Below, one piece after another: positions 16,520-24,265 of a DNA stretch of 37,851 bases. The notes beneath the pieces were generated by a model that saw only the letters and a list, made by a program, of their open reading frames with translations, was not told the DNA's origin and did not search any database. The number at the start of each line of letters is the position of its first letter. The stretch's first letter is position 1. Both the position numbers and the translations under genes were made by a program. Source of the stretch: Oscillospiraceae bacterium (lineage in GTDB: Bacteria > Bacillota > Clostridia > Oscillospirales > Ruminococcaceae); contig JAFSCU010000022.1 of NCBI GenBank assembly GCA_017436575.1, positions 1-37,851 on the forward strand, given 5' to 3'.

Positions 16520-18139
16520 TTAATCTATATTTACTTCCACGCCAAGATTGCGCAGGGCGAGGATATCATTTATACTGTCGTGCTGTGCCTCCACAAACAT
16601 GTGGGCAATATTTTTAAAACCGCCAATATTATAGCGTTTTCCGCTGGCTGTGAATATGGCATTTTTGATTATACCGTTTACCTCTTTGTTGGTGCGGATA
16701 TAATTGTTCAACCCCTCGTTACCTTTTATATATACAATGCTTTTATACAGGTAAGCAGTAGAATTTTTGATGAATGAGTGAAGTGGAATATCCACATCAG
16801 CTATTATATCAATAACATCCTGCCAGTATGCAAACGGTACCGGTTTTTCTTCTGCCTGCTGTGTAGCAATATCCTGTTTTGGCTGTGCTTTTGCAGGTTG
16901 TACCAGCTGCTTCTGTGGCGACTGAACCTGTGGTTCAGGCTGTGCTGCCGGAGGATTTGATGGCTGAACCGAAGCCGGCTGCTGTACAGATACTGTATTC
17001 ACCACCTGCTGTGGTGCATTAACAGGCTGTGGACGGACAGGCACTGACTGCGGCACCTGCTGTGTGTTGCACATAGTGTAAACTGCAATGTCCATTGCTA
17101 TTTTTGCGTTCTGACCTTTGGCAATACTGTCAAGGGCATCTGTAAAGCAATTAAGGGCAAAGGATATAAAGTTATGCGAACAGGTTTTTGCCTGCTGTTG
17201 CAGTCTGTCAAATTTTTCCTGTGAAATATTCAGAAGCTGTGCTGTACTGCCTACCAGATTTGCCACAAGAAGATTGCTGAAATGAGTAATCAGTTCTTCA
17301 CAAAGACGGCGTATATCAACACTGCGACCTGTAAGTTCCATTAACGACAGCATTGACCCTGCCATATCACCGGCTATCAGTCTGTCTGTAAAAGCAAAGA
17401 TGTCTTCATCTTTTGAAACACCCACCAGATTTGCCACTGTGGTTTCATCAATATAACTGCCCATGGAAACACAGGTATCCAGAATACTGTTGGCATCACG
17501 CATTGCACCGTCTGACAGAGTGGCGATCATTTTTGCTGCACCGGCAGTAAGCTGAATATTTTCTTCCCTGGCAATTTCCAACAGTGCCTCTGCAATATCC
17601 TCCACTGTCAGTTTTGTAAAATCATAACGCTGACAACGCGAAAGGATAGTAGCAGGTACTTTATGGATTTCTGTTGTTGCAAGAATGAAAATAACGTGTG
17701 CTGGTGGTTCTTCCAGGGTTTTCAACAGAGCATTAAAAGCTGCCGCTGAAAGCATGTGAACTTCGTCTATGATATATACACGATATTTTGCCATAACAGG
17801 CAGATAGTTTACTTCATTGAGCACATCGCGGATATCTTCAACAGAGTTGTTGGAGGCAGCGTCCATTTCAGTAACATCGTAAATAGATTCATTTTCTATA
17901 CCTTTACAAACATCACATTCCAGACAAGGTTCACCATTTATTGGATGCAGGCAGTTTACAGCCTTTGCAAAAATCTTTGCACAGCTGGTTTTACCTGTAC
18001 CACGGGTGCCTGTAAACAGGAACGCATGACCTATTTTTCCGGCTGCAATCTGATTTTTCAGCGCCTCTACCACATATTTCTGGCCGATAACCTGGCTGAA
18101 AGTTTTTGGACGGTATTTTCTGTATAATGCTATATGCAT
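16520..18139 (-). CDS. dnaX: DNA polymerase III subunits gamma/tau
   Basis: A 539-residue clamp-loader ATPase. Walker A GTRGTGKT is at residues 44-51, zinc ligands Cys63, Cys72, Cys75 and Cys78 are in place, Walker B is IIDEVHML near 123-130, and the sensor/arginine-finger region ATTEIHKVPATILSRCQRYDF follows. After domain III a Pro/Gln-rich linker (about residues 360-430) leads to a C-terminal tau domain. I saw no A AAA AAG slippery site, so a shorter gamma product made by frameshifting is not supported. AAGGAGGT lies 5 nt upstream of the ATG, within about 25 nt of the SRP RNA 3' end. SRP RNA-dnaX-ybaB-recR is a long-conserved Firmicutes order. Confidence 0.96.
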   Translation of the reverse strand: MHIALYRKYRPKTFSQVIGQKYVVEALKNQIAAGKIGHAFLFTGTRGTGKTSCAKIFAKAVNCLHPINGEPCLECDVCKGIENESIYDVTEMDAASNNSVEDIRDVLNEVNYLPVMAKYRVYIIDEVHMLSAAAFNALLKTLEEPPAHVIFILATTEIHKVPATILSRCQRYDFTKLTVEDIAEALLEIAREENIQLTAGAAKMIATLSDGAMRDANSILDTCVSMGSYIDETTVANLVGVSKDEDIFAFTDRLIAGDMAGSMLSLMELTGRSVDIRRLCEELITHFSNLLVANLVGSTAQLLNISQEKFDRLQQQAKTCSHNFISFALNCFTDALDSIAKGQNAKIAMDIAVYTMCNTQQVPQSVPVRPQPVNAPQQVVNTVSVQQPASVQPSNPPAAQPEPQVQSPQKQLVQPAKAQPKQDIATQQAEEKPVPFAYWQDVIDIIADVDIPLHSFIKNSTAYLYKSIVYIKGNEGLNNYIRTNKEVNGIIKNAIFTASGKRYNIGGFKNIAHMFVEAQHDSINDILALRNLGVEVNID

Positions 18140-18163
18140 GGTCTACCTCCTTATTTTAAAATA

Positions 18164-18330
18164 GGACAGGCTATAAACGCATAAGCGTTCTGCATTATCA
18201 CATATACAAAGAAAGCTATGCATCGCAGGGAGAATCCGCTTAGTGCTGCTTGGTTCCCCACCTGACACGGTTCACAGCCTACCCTCGTGCGGCTTTCTTT
18301 GTATATCTGACAACGCTGATAGCACTGTCC
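18164..18330 (-). ncRNA. ffs: Signal recognition particle RNA (4.5S/scRNA)
   Basis: The minus strand contains the SRP domain IV core: GTGAACCGTGTCAGGT, GGGGAACC, then AAGCAGCACTAAG. This includes the GGAA tetraloop and the asymmetric loop that binds Ffh. The core is flanked by a long helix (ATATACAAAGAAAGC pairing with GCTTTCTTTGTATAT), and the outermost ends GGACAG (18325-18330) and CTGTCC (18164-18169) also pair, giving about 167 nt. That is longer than the small (~100 nt) and shorter than the large (~270 nt) bacterial type. The RNA directs membrane proteins to the Sec translocon. A promoter lies just upstream and dnaX follows 24 nt downstream. Ends are placed from pairing, not mapping. Confidence 0.92.
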
Positions 18331-18342
18331 TGTAACTATTCT

Positions 18343-18371
18343 ATATTAACATATATTTTTCTGAATTTCAA
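18343..18371 (-). promoter_or_regulatory. SRP RNA promoter
   Basis: Minus-strand TTGAAA (18366-18371) and TAATAT (18343-18348) separated by 17 nt, about 12 nt upstream of the paired 5' end of the RNA. Confidence 0.65.
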
Positions 18372-18401
18372 TATATTTATTCAATTTCGATAGAAAATGC
18401 C

Positions 18402-18424
18402 TGTGTCAACTTAAAGTTGACACA
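18402..18424. promoter_or_regulatory. 23-bp palindrome, putative operator
   Basis: A perfect inverted repeat with 11-bp arms (TGTGTCAACTT and AAGTTGACACA) around one A. It lies 57 nt upstream of the Xre-family gene at 18482 and 30 nt upstream of the SRP RNA -35 box, in the divergent gap. A TTGACA hexamer is embedded in each strand. Autoregulation by the adjacent regulator is inferred. Confidence 0.6.
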
Positions 18425-18481
18425 TAGTTGGTGGACTGAATTCTGCTTTTTTGGTAAAATACAGAAAAAGAGGTGAGCATT

Positions 18482-19087
18482 TTGACAATAGGTACACGCA
18501 TACAGAAACTGCGAACACAAAAAGGATATACACAGGAATATCTGGCAAACCAACTGGGAATAAGCCGACAGGCTGTTCACAAATGGGAGAAAAATGAAAC
18601 ACGACCCGACACAGACAATCTGATACTGCTGGCGGAAATACTGGGCACAACAGTTGAATATATCGCAGTTGGAGATGCAAAAACAACAACAGCAAAAAAA
18701 CATTTACCTGTATGGGTTAAGTATATACTGATAATTATAATAACAGCGGTCATCACCTTCACTGCTACTGTAATTTATATTGCAAACCGGCCTGTTTCCT
18801 TTGATGCCGGTGCCTGTGGCGGAGGTTTTGCCACAGCAGTATATGACCAATATGCAGACACATTGATTGCAGACAACTATTTTCATCTTACAAGGGATAT
18901 TGACAGAGATATTGTCAGTATAACCCCTGTCCGTGACAGCAGAGATGTGAAATATGAAGGCAAAGCAATATATATGTCATTTGATATAATATATACTTTC
19001 GACGACCTGACTACAGAAACAGACAATATCAGTTTTATAGGCGAAAGAAAATGGATACAGAACTATAAATGGAGATTGGCACAGTGA
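18482..19087 (+). CDS. Xre-family regulator with membrane segment
   Basis: A 201-residue protein with an N-terminal Cro/C1-type helix-turn-helix (about residues 5-59: GTRIQKLRTQKGYTQEYLA, then ISRQAVHKWEKNE), one membrane segment at about 75-100 and an outer C-terminal domain of about 100 residues. Such membrane-tethered Xre proteins occur in Clostridia and Bacilli; what the outer domain senses is unknown. The start is taken as the TTG at 18482, 8 nt after AAGAGG; a GTG at 18473 overlaps that site and is unlikely. The gene is monocistronic, with a perfect palindrome upstream and a strong terminator downstream. Binding of the palindrome by this protein is inferred from position. Confidence 0.82.
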   Translation: MTIGTRIQKLRTQKGYTQEYLANQLGISRQAVHKWEKNETRPDTDNLILLAEILGTTVEYIAVGDAKTTTAKKHLPVWVKYILIIIITAVITFTATVIYIANRPVSFDAGACGGGFATAVYDQYADTLIADNYFHLTRDIDRDIVSITPVRDSRDVKYEGKAIYMSFDIIYTFDDLTTETDNISFIGERKWIQNYKWRLAQ

Positions 19088-19114
19088 GCTGAACAATCAC
19101 TCTGTTTTAAAGAA

Positions 19115-19142
19115 AAAAGACTGTCGCAATGGACAGTCTTTT
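19115..19142. terminator. Bidirectional terminator
   Basis: A perfect 11-bp stem (AAAAGACTGTC/GACAGTCTTTT, 6-nt loop) between the convergent Xre gene and pduL, with A/T tracts on both sides. Confidence 0.87.
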
Positions 19143-19161
19143 AATTTGCGATAATTAAAAA

Positions 19162-19728
19162 TTATTTAACGATTTCGCCAACTGTTGCGCCACCGCAAGC
19201 GTTAGCTTCGTCTGTGTCGATGTGCATAGCTGTTGCGTAAGAAGCAGATACTCTAACTACAACATCATCAAAAATCAGGCTTCTGCCGTCGGAATCAGCT
19301 TTAACTTTTACGATTTCTTTGTCAGAAACGCCGAAAGCCTGTGCATCTTCTGGTGTGATGTGGATGTGACGTTTTGCAACGATAACACCGTATTCCAGAT
19401 CAACTTCGCCAGCTGGGCCAACCAGTTTGCAAGGTGCAGAACCTTCCAGAACGCCGGATTCTCTAACTGGTGCATTCAGACCGATAGAACGAGCGTCTGT
19501 TGCAGACAGTTCAACCTGAGATTCTTTTCTAACTGGACCAAGAATAGAAACGTTTTTCAGTTCTCTTTTTGGACCAACAACTGTTACTCTTTCTTCGCAA
19601 GCGAACTGGCCTGGCTGAGAAAGGTCTTTTTTGTGTGTGAGCTGGTGACCAGCACCAAAGAGTATATCAACATGTTCCTGTGAAAGGTGAATGTGTCTTG
19701 CAGATGTTTCAATTAAAACTTTTGCCAT
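19162..19728 (-). CDS. pduL: Phosphate propanoyltransferase, PduL type
   Basis: A 188-residue zinc enzyme of the PduL family, which interconverts acyl-CoA and acyl-phosphate. It is made of two similar beta-barrel halves carrying the metal-binding motifs ARHIHLS (residues 10-16) and KRHIHITPED, plus a DTDEANACGG end. The protein begins directly with the first barrel, with no N-terminal extension of the kind that targets PduL to microcompartments, and no shell-protein genes lie nearby. It therefore probably serves as a free phosphotransacetylase for acetate/ATP formation in place of Pta; the in vivo acyl group is inferred. GGAGG lies about 9 nt before the ATG and a good promoter is upstream. 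Codon use is biased like a well-expressed gene. Confidence 0.92.
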   Translation of the reverse strand: MAKVLIETSARHIHLSQEHVDILFGAGHQLTHKKDLSQPGQFACEERVTVVGPKRELKNVSILGPVRKESQVELSATDARSIGLNAPVRESGVLEGSAPCKLVGPAGEVDLEYGVIVAKRHIHITPEDAQAFGVSDKEIVKVKADSDGRSLIFDDVVVRVSASYATAMHIDTDEANACGGATVGEIVK

Positions 19729-19776
19729 TGTAAAATTCCTCCAGAAAAATTTAATTTTTATTTTTCGCTATAAATA

Positions 19777-19805
19777 ATAATACATTAAAAATATGATTTT
19801 TACAA
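19777..19805 (-). promoter_or_regulatory. pduL promoter
   Basis: Minus-strand TTGTAA (19800-19805) and TATTAT (19777-19782) with a 17-nt spacer, 48 nt before the start codon. Confidence 0.5.
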
Positions 19806-19936
19806 GTGCAAAATATTCATCTGTTGTTTTTCAAACAAATGCACAAATTTAAGTAAAATATCTGTAAATCATTGTAGATAATCACAAATACTATATCACA
19901 TAATCATAACAACAAATATAATAAAATGAGGTGAAT

Positions 19937-20395
19937 ATGGTGATTAAAGGCTTTGAAGATGTATATTTTGTTGAAAAATTATATTTTGACTGTGGCATGG
20001 CAATAATTGATTATCTTTATTCCAGCTATACAAACCTGGCTGACAGGCAGAAACTGATGCAAATGTGTGAAAAACTGACTGAATCAAATAAAAAGTATAT
20101 TGGTATATACGATAATATCGGGCGGAGTTTTACCCTGCTGTGTAATATGATTGCAAAACGATACAACCATAAAAGCGTAATATTTTTATACAGAGATGAT
20201 ATTTCTTCCACGGATAAACTGATGGGGGTATACATAAGCAAGAAAAACCTGCTAATAGCATTGGATAAATCCGGTATAAACATATCTACATATTATTATC
20301 ACAGTGCAACGATTTACCAGGTGGAAAAATATCTGACTATGGCCGAAAGCTACTTTGAAAAAAGTGAGTATATTGCAAAAAACAGTGGTTTGTGA
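19937..20395 (+). CDS. Hypothetical protein
   Basis: A 152-residue soluble protein, not recognised. It has no signal peptide or membrane segment and is rich in Tyr, Lys and Ile, with helical stretches near residues 35-60 and at the C-terminus (YQVEKYLTMAESYFEKSEYI). GAGGTGA lies just before the start; the ATG at 19937 and the GTG at 19940 are both possible. It stands in front of the flavodoxin/ferredoxin gene, but that gene has its own promoter, part of which overlaps this gene's stop, so a shared function is not implied. Confidence 0.65.
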   Translation: MVIKGFEDVYFVEKLYFDCGMAIIDYLYSSYTNLADRQKLMQMCEKLTESNKKYIGIYDNIGRSFTLLCNMIAKRYNHKSVIFLYRDDISSTDKLMGVYISKKNLLIALDKSGINISTYYYHSATIYQVEKYLTMAESYFEKSEYIAKNSGL

Positions 20396-20418
20396 TATGC
20401 TTTTTGTATAGTTATTAA
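20390..20418 (+). promoter_or_regulatory. Candidate promoter of EFR1-type gene
   Basis: TTGTGA (20390-20395) and TATTAA (20413-20418), spacer 17 nt, 29 nt before the ATG. The -35 overlaps the stop codon of the preceding gene. Confidence 0.4.
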
Positions 20419-20447
20419 TTAACATCGTACAAAAAAGGAGAGTTAAT

Positions 20448-21239
20448 ATGGAATTCAATAAAGTTAATCTTGTTTACTTCAGCGCAACAGACGTAAGCAA
20501 AAAATACGCAAGAGCAATGGGTAAAGCACTGGAAAAAGAAGTTGTGGAATATGATTTCACAGTGCCAGAAAACAGAGACCCAGCAAAAGCACCTGCTTTC
20601 GGTAAAGACGAACTGGTAATTCTGGCATTGCCAATCTACGGCGGCAGAATCCCAAATATCTGTCTGGAATATGTGGAAGCATTGAAAGGTGACCAGACAC
20701 CATGTGTTGTAGTAGGTACATACGGCAACAGACATTATGATGATGCTGTTGTTGAAATGGAAGATATGATGAACGCACAGGGCTTTGTTGTAGTAGCTGG
20801 TGCAGCAGTTGTTGGCAGACACTCCTTCTCCGACAATATTGCAGGCCACAGACCAGATGCAGCTGATCTGGAAGGTGCAGCAGAATTCATTAAACTGGTT
20901 GTTGCAAAAGAAGGTAAAAAACTGCCAGAAGGCACAATCCTGGGCAACAGACCTTACAAAGAAAAAGCTGCTGGCGCACCAAACGTACTGCTGCCAAGCA
21001 CTTCCGATGCATGTATCGACTGTATGCTGTGTGCAAATACATGTCCTAACGGCGTTATCAGCAAAGAAAACCCAAGAGAATTTGCTAAAGATGCATCATT
21101 CTGTCTGAGATGCAACAGCTGTTACGTAAAATGCCCAGTAGGCGCAAAAGCATTTACACAGGAAGCATTCAAGAAAACACAGGAATTCTGTGAAAACGCA
21201 TTCGGCAGCCCAGACAAAGACAACCTGTACTGGCTGTAA
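20448..21239 (+). CDS. EFR1-type flavodoxin/ferredoxin fusion protein
   Basis: A 263-residue electron carrier with an N-terminal flavodoxin-like fold (VYFSATDVSKKYA at 9-21; LPIYGGRIPN at 61-70; VVVGTYGNRHYDDA at 87-100) and a C-terminal pair of [4Fe-4S] clusters. Cluster ligands are Cys189, 192, 195, 199 and Cys219, 222, 225, 229. This architecture is annotated as EFR1 family ferredoxin in Clostridia; its redox partners are unknown. AAAGGAG lies 7 nt upstream of the ATG. Codon choice is strongly biased (AAC, GCA, AAA and CTG), as in metK, which suggests high expression. A 13-bp terminator follows, so the gene is probably monocistronic. Confidence 0.88.
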   Translation: MEFNKVNLVYFSATDVSKKYARAMGKALEKEVVEYDFTVPENRDPAKAPAFGKDELVILALPIYGGRIPNICLEYVEALKGDQTPCVVVGTYGNRHYDDAVVEMEDMMNAQGFVVVAGAAVVGRHSFSDNIAGHRPDAADLEGAAEFIKLVVAKEGKKLPEGTILGNRPYKEKAAGAPNVLLPSTSDACIDCMLCANTCPNGVISKENPREFAKDASFCLRCNSCYVKCPVGAKAFTQEAFKKTQEFCENAFGSPDKDNLYWL

Positions 21240-21259
21240 TTAATAGCAAAATATAGATT

Positions 21260-21289
21260 AAAAGCACAAGGCGATTGCCTTGTGCTTTT
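21260..21289 (+). terminator. Terminator of EFR1-type gene
   Basis: A 13-bp perfect stem (AAAAGCACAAGGC/GCCTTGTGCTTTT) with GATT loop and a following T-run on the plus strand. Confidence 0.9.
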
Positions 21290-21300
21290 TTGTAAAGTAA

Positions 21301-21326
21301 AAAAGAGTGGGTATTCCCACTCTTTT
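21301..21326 (-). terminator. metK terminator
   Basis: An 11-bp perfect stem (AAAAGAGTGGG/CCCACTCTTTT, 4-nt loop) 11 nt past the metK stop, with T-run on the minus strand. It is back to back with the terminator of the convergent gene. Confidence 0.88.
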
Positions 21327-21337
21327 TATTTTCAATA

Positions 21338-22489
21338 TTACATTGCTTTAACAGCAGCCAGGAGAGCGTCCACTTTATCTGTGTTTTCCCATTTCACGCC
21401 CAGGTCTTCACGACCGATATGGCCGTAAGCTGCCAGCTGGCGGTAGATAGGTTTACGCAGGTCCAGTGTGTCGATGATAGCTCTTGGACGCAGGTCAAAT
21501 ACCTGTGCAACAGCTGCTTCGATTTTTTCTTCTTCAACTGTGTTTGTACCGAATGTGTCAACCAGTACAGAAACAGGCTGTGCTACACCGATAGCGTAAG
21601 CAATCTGTACTTCACATTTCTTTGCAAGACCGGCAGCAACTACGTTTTTAGCAACGTATCTTGCAGCATAAGCAGCACTGCGGTCAACTTTTGTTGGGTC
21701 TTTACCAGAGAATGCACCGCCGCCGTGACGTGCATAACCGCCGTATGTATCAACGATGATTTTTCTGCCTGTCAGACCGGAGTCACCCTGTGGACCACCT
21801 ACAACGAAACGGCCTGTTGGGTTGATGAAATATTTTGTTTCTTCATCCATCAGTTCTTCAGGAACAATTGGTTTGATAACATGGTTGATGATATCAACAC
21901 GAATCTGTTCCAGAGAAACATCAGGTGAATGCTGGCTGGAAACAACAATTGTGTCTACTCTTGCAGGTACACCATCAACATATTCAATAGTTACCTGTGT
22001 TTTGCCGTCTGGACGGAGGTAGTCAAGAGTGCCGTTCTTTCTTACTTCAGAAAGACGTTTTGACAGTTTGTGTGCCAGAGAGATTGGCAGAGGCATAAGT
22101 TCTTTTGTTTCATCACAAGCGAAACCGAACATCATACCCTGGTCGCCTGCGCCGCCTACTTCGTCGTTTGTGCCCAGTGCGATATCTGCAGACTGTTTGT
22201 CAATAGATGTGATAACAGAGCAAGTGTCGCAGTCAAATCCGTATTTGGCTCTGTCATAACCGATTTCACGGATAACTCTTCTAGCAACTTCTGGGATATT
22301 AACATTGTGTGTTGTTGTGATTTCACCGATACATACAACCATACCTGTTGTAACAGCTGTTTCGCAGGCTACACGGCCGTTAGGGTCGTTAGCAAGGATT
22401 TCGTCCAGAACTGCGTCTGAAATCTGGTCAGCGATTTTATCTGGATGGCCTTCAGTAACTGATTCTGATGTAAAAAATACTCTTGACAT
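21338..22489 (-). CDS. metK: S-adenosylmethionine synthetase
   Basis: A 383-residue cytosolic enzyme that makes S-adenosylmethionine from methionine and ATP. Hallmarks are [21 protein letters not shown]'s ATP/methionine-binding start (residues 6-26), [12 protein letters not shown] (about 113-124), the Gly-rich loop [18 protein letters not shown] (about 257-274) and the C-terminal YGHIGRED. The length matches the family. An AAAGGAG site precedes the ATG. Expression is controlled by the SAM-I riboswitch at 22584-22708: when SAM is plentiful, transcription ends before the gene. Codon bias suggests high expression. Confidence 0.97.
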   Translation of the reverse strand: MSRVFFTSESVTEGHPDKIADQISDAVLDEILANDPNGRVACETAVTTGMVVCIGEITTTHNVNIPEVARRVIREIGYDRAKYGFDCDTCSVITSIDKQSADIALGTNDEVGGAGDQGMMFGFACDETKELMPLPISLAHKLSKRLSEVRKNGTLDYLRPDGKTQVTIEYVDGVPARVDTIVVSSQHSPDVSLEQIRVDIINHVIKPIVPEELMDEETKYFINPTGRFVVGGPQGDSGLTGRKIIVDTYGGYARHGGGAFSGKDPTKVDRSAAYAARYVAKNVVAAGLAKKCEVQIAYAIGVAQPVSVLVDTFGTNTVEEEKIEAAVAQVFDLRPRAIIDTLDLRKPIYRQLAAYGHIGREDLGVKWENTDKVDALLAAVKAM

Positions 22490-22583
22490 AGTTTTCTCCT
22501 TTTTTCTTGTGTGTTATATATATAAACTGACTTGAATTCAACCTATCTTTAACGGCATATTTTTTAATATACACATTAAAAAA

Positions 22584-22606
22584 CTCACAGGCAAAAAACC
22601 TGTGAG
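22584..22606 (-). terminator. Riboswitch-controlled terminator of metK
   Basis: Minus-strand stem CTCACAGG/CCTGTGAG (8 bp, 7-nt loop) followed by TTTTTT, located between the SAM aptamer and metK. It is the expression platform of the riboswitch. Confidence 0.85.
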
Positions 22607-22614
22607 CATAAAAT

Positions 22615-22708
22615 ACTTATCTCTCGGTTTTCACCGCCGGATTTGGCACCTTACTTTCGCAGGTTGCCGGACTTCACAGGGCCGTTCCCTCAGTCGCTCT
22701 TCATAAGT
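22615..22708 (-). promoter_or_regulatory. SAM-I (S-box) riboswitch aptamer
   Basis: The minus strand carries the S-box consensus in order: ACTTAT at the P1 5' side, AGAGCGACTGAGGGAA, GGCCC, GAAGTCCGGCAACC, AAGGTGCCAAATCC, then GAGAGATAAGT closing P1. This RNA binds S-adenosylmethionine and, in the family, binding favours the downstream terminator. Its location ahead of metK agrees with feedback control of SAM synthesis. Confidence 0.95.
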
Positions 22709-22731
22709 TAAATTCAATTTTATCGAAAATT

Positions 22732-22760
22732 ATTATAACAGACACAACTATTAATGTCAA
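22732..22760 (-). promoter_or_regulatory. metK promoter, full consensus
   Basis: Minus-strand TTGACA (22755-22760) and TATAAT (22732-22737) with an exact 17-nt spacer, about 25 nt before the riboswitch P1. Confidence 0.85.
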
Positions 22761-22799
22761 CAAAAAAATTGCAAAATATTTGTTATTTTTCACATATTT

Positions 22800-23468
22800 T
22801 TAAACTTTATCTTCTTTAATGGCAATATACTTCAATTTTGTCATATCAATGTTTTCCCTGCCGTATAGGTCAAGGAAATAATCGGTATACTTGTCTGTTT
22901 TAAGATTAAACCACAGGCTCCAGATACACCAGAAGATATCTATATGCCTGTCCCCTGCACCTGCAAGGCCGACATCTATAAACGCCTTGAAACTGTAATC
23001 TTCCAGCATAATATTAGGCAGGCAGAAATCGCCGTGGATATATGTGTCACAGATAAGGACATTATCTGATTTGTAATATTCCATAGACGGAGATAAAATG
23101 ATATTGTCCATTGGCAGGCTGTGAAGATACTTCATAGACGCTGCAAGGGTTTCACACAGTTTATGTGGGTTATCAAGGTAATGTGTGGCATCCTGCCCCG
23201 GAGCCGGACGAGTTACCATATAGTCTTTATCTGCAGAAATATATTTTATCAATTCTGCACCGATGCCGCTGTCGTAGAAATAATCTGTAATTGTCGCTTC
23301 TCTTTCAAGACTGCCTTTTGGGGCAATTTTTATATAATATCCCAAATCAGAATACAGTACCTGAGAATTTTCACCGCAGCTACTGTCATAGATAGTTGTA
23401 TTTTTCAAGTATTTATGTAATTCAGCTGGAAAAGCTGACAGGTTTATTTTTATCAATATTTTTTCCAT
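22800..23468 (-). CDS. Aminoglycoside phosphotransferase-like kinase
   Basis: A 222-residue protein of the APH/choline kinase fold. The catalytic loop HGDFCLPN is at residues 145-152 (Asp147 catalytic base, Asn152 metal ligand), and the metal-binding motif FIDVGLAGAGDRHID is at 163-177 (Asp165). An ATP-side lysine (YYIKIAP) and an EREA glutamate pair (about 55-58) are present. The motifs resemble APH(3') enzymes, but at 222 residues it is about 40 shorter than typical resistance enzymes (some 260), so resistance should not be assumed; it may phosphorylate another small molecule. The start at 23468 (MEKILI) is used because the longer frame runs into the upstream gene. It is last in the seven-gene run. 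Confidence 0.82.
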   Translation of the reverse strand: MEKILIKINLSAFPAELHKYLKNTTIYDSSCGENSQVLYSDLGYYIKIAPKGSLEREATITDYFYDSGIGAELIKYISADKDYMVTRPAPGQDATHYLDNPHKLCETLAASMKYLHSLPMDNIILSPSMEYYKSDNVLICDTYIHGDFCLPNIMLEDYSFKAFIDVGLAGAGDRHIDIFWCIWSLWFNLKTDKYTDYFLDLYGRENIDMTKLKYIAIKEDKV

Positions 23469-23469
23469 A

Positions 23470-23799
23470 TTATATACCGTAATGTATTGCAAAATTATTG
23501 TCTCTGCCGGCTGTTTCCAGCAATTGTTTAAGTGTATGAAGATTATCATTATCTCCTATTATAACAGCCAGCATAGCTGCAGACTGTGGCGGTATAAGAG
23601 TAACGCCACAATAATTCAGCCCTTGTGCCGGATAATCTAAAGTATGATAAAACACAGGAATATCAAGAGATTGTCTGTCTAATATTTCTATATAAATATC
23701 ATCCACGCTGATACAATCATATTTCTGCGGTTCATATTCATCATAGCGTTCCCCCTGCTTTGGAAACATATTCATAATCCCAAACTCATGCTTTGCCAT
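23470..23799 (-). CDS. Conserved-looking hypothetical protein
   Basis: A 109-residue soluble protein with no family I can name. It begins MAKHEFGIMNMFPKQGERYDEYEP and has an internal GLNYCGVTLIPP motif and an IHYGI end; the internal sequence suggests an alpha/beta fold. I have a sense that short proteins with the same beginning are common in Clostridia, but no function is known to me. GAGGTGA lies a few bases before its ATG. It lies 8 nt after the ACT gene and 1 nt before the APH-like gene, so it is surely co-translated with them. Confidence 0.75.
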   Translation of the reverse strand: MAKHEFGIMNMFPKQGERYDEYEPQKYDCISVDDIYIEILDRQSLDIPVFYHTLDYPAQGLNYCGVTLIPPQSAAMLAVIIGDNDNLHTLKQLLETAGRDNNFAIHYGI

Positions 23800-23807
23800 T
23801 TTTCACC

Positions 23808-24263
23808 TCATTTTTTCCATTCTTCAGACTGCTCAGAATATTCATTCATAATATCAGCAGAAGTACGATTAAGAAAATAATCACCATAACCATCTCCCGT
23901 ACTGATAGCATATCCATTCTGGGCAAGATGTGAAAGTGCCTTCATTTCATACGGCTGTTTTACAAAAATATAGTCTGTATTATATGTGGAAACTGCAAAA
24001 ATGCCAATATCAGCACCGGCAAGTATGGAAGATATTTTTGACAGTATACCCACCAAAGAAAAGTCCAATACACCATCTATGTAGAAGCCACGCCAGCCAT
24101 CTTCCCTGTCTGTGGTATTTTCAGGGACATCAGCAGTAAGACAAACAAGAGATTTTTCATTGGCAGTTTTACCTGTAAAACAATATTCACTGTCCAGATT
24201 CACAAGTGAATAATCCTTCACTTTACATACTGTAAAGTCTTTATTTATAGTTTTTATTGTCAT
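23808..24263 (-). CDS. ACT domain-containing protein
   Basis: A 151-residue protein with tandem ACT-like halves of the CASTOR/ACT_7 type. A first part (residues about 5-55: YSLVNLDSEYCFTGKT) leads to the second with GVLDFSLVGILSKISSILAGADIGIFAVSTYNTDYIFV at 64-101 (given here as a region, not continuous proof). ACT folds bind amino acids or similar ligands; what this one binds is not known. It follows the DUF1349 gene by 2 nt and precedes the unknown gene by 8 nt. Confidence 0.82.
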   Translation of the reverse strand: MTIKTINKDFTVCKVKDYSLVNLDSEYCFTGKTANEKSLVCLTADVPENTTDREDGWRGFYIDGVLDFSLVGILSKISSILAGADIGIFAVSTYNTDYIFVKQPYEMKALSHLAQNGYAISTGDGYGDYFLNRTSADIMNEYSEQSEEWKK

Positions 24264-24265
24264 TA

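Noticed and set aside
16520-18139. Programmed frameshift in dnaX to make a gamma subunit
   Set aside because: I looked for an A AAA AAG-type site in the linker and saw none; codons there are CAG, CCA, AAA mixed.
22800-23468. Aminoglycoside resistance gene
   Set aside because: Kinase motifs are present but the protein is short and embedded in a housekeeping-like run; resistance cannot be claimed.
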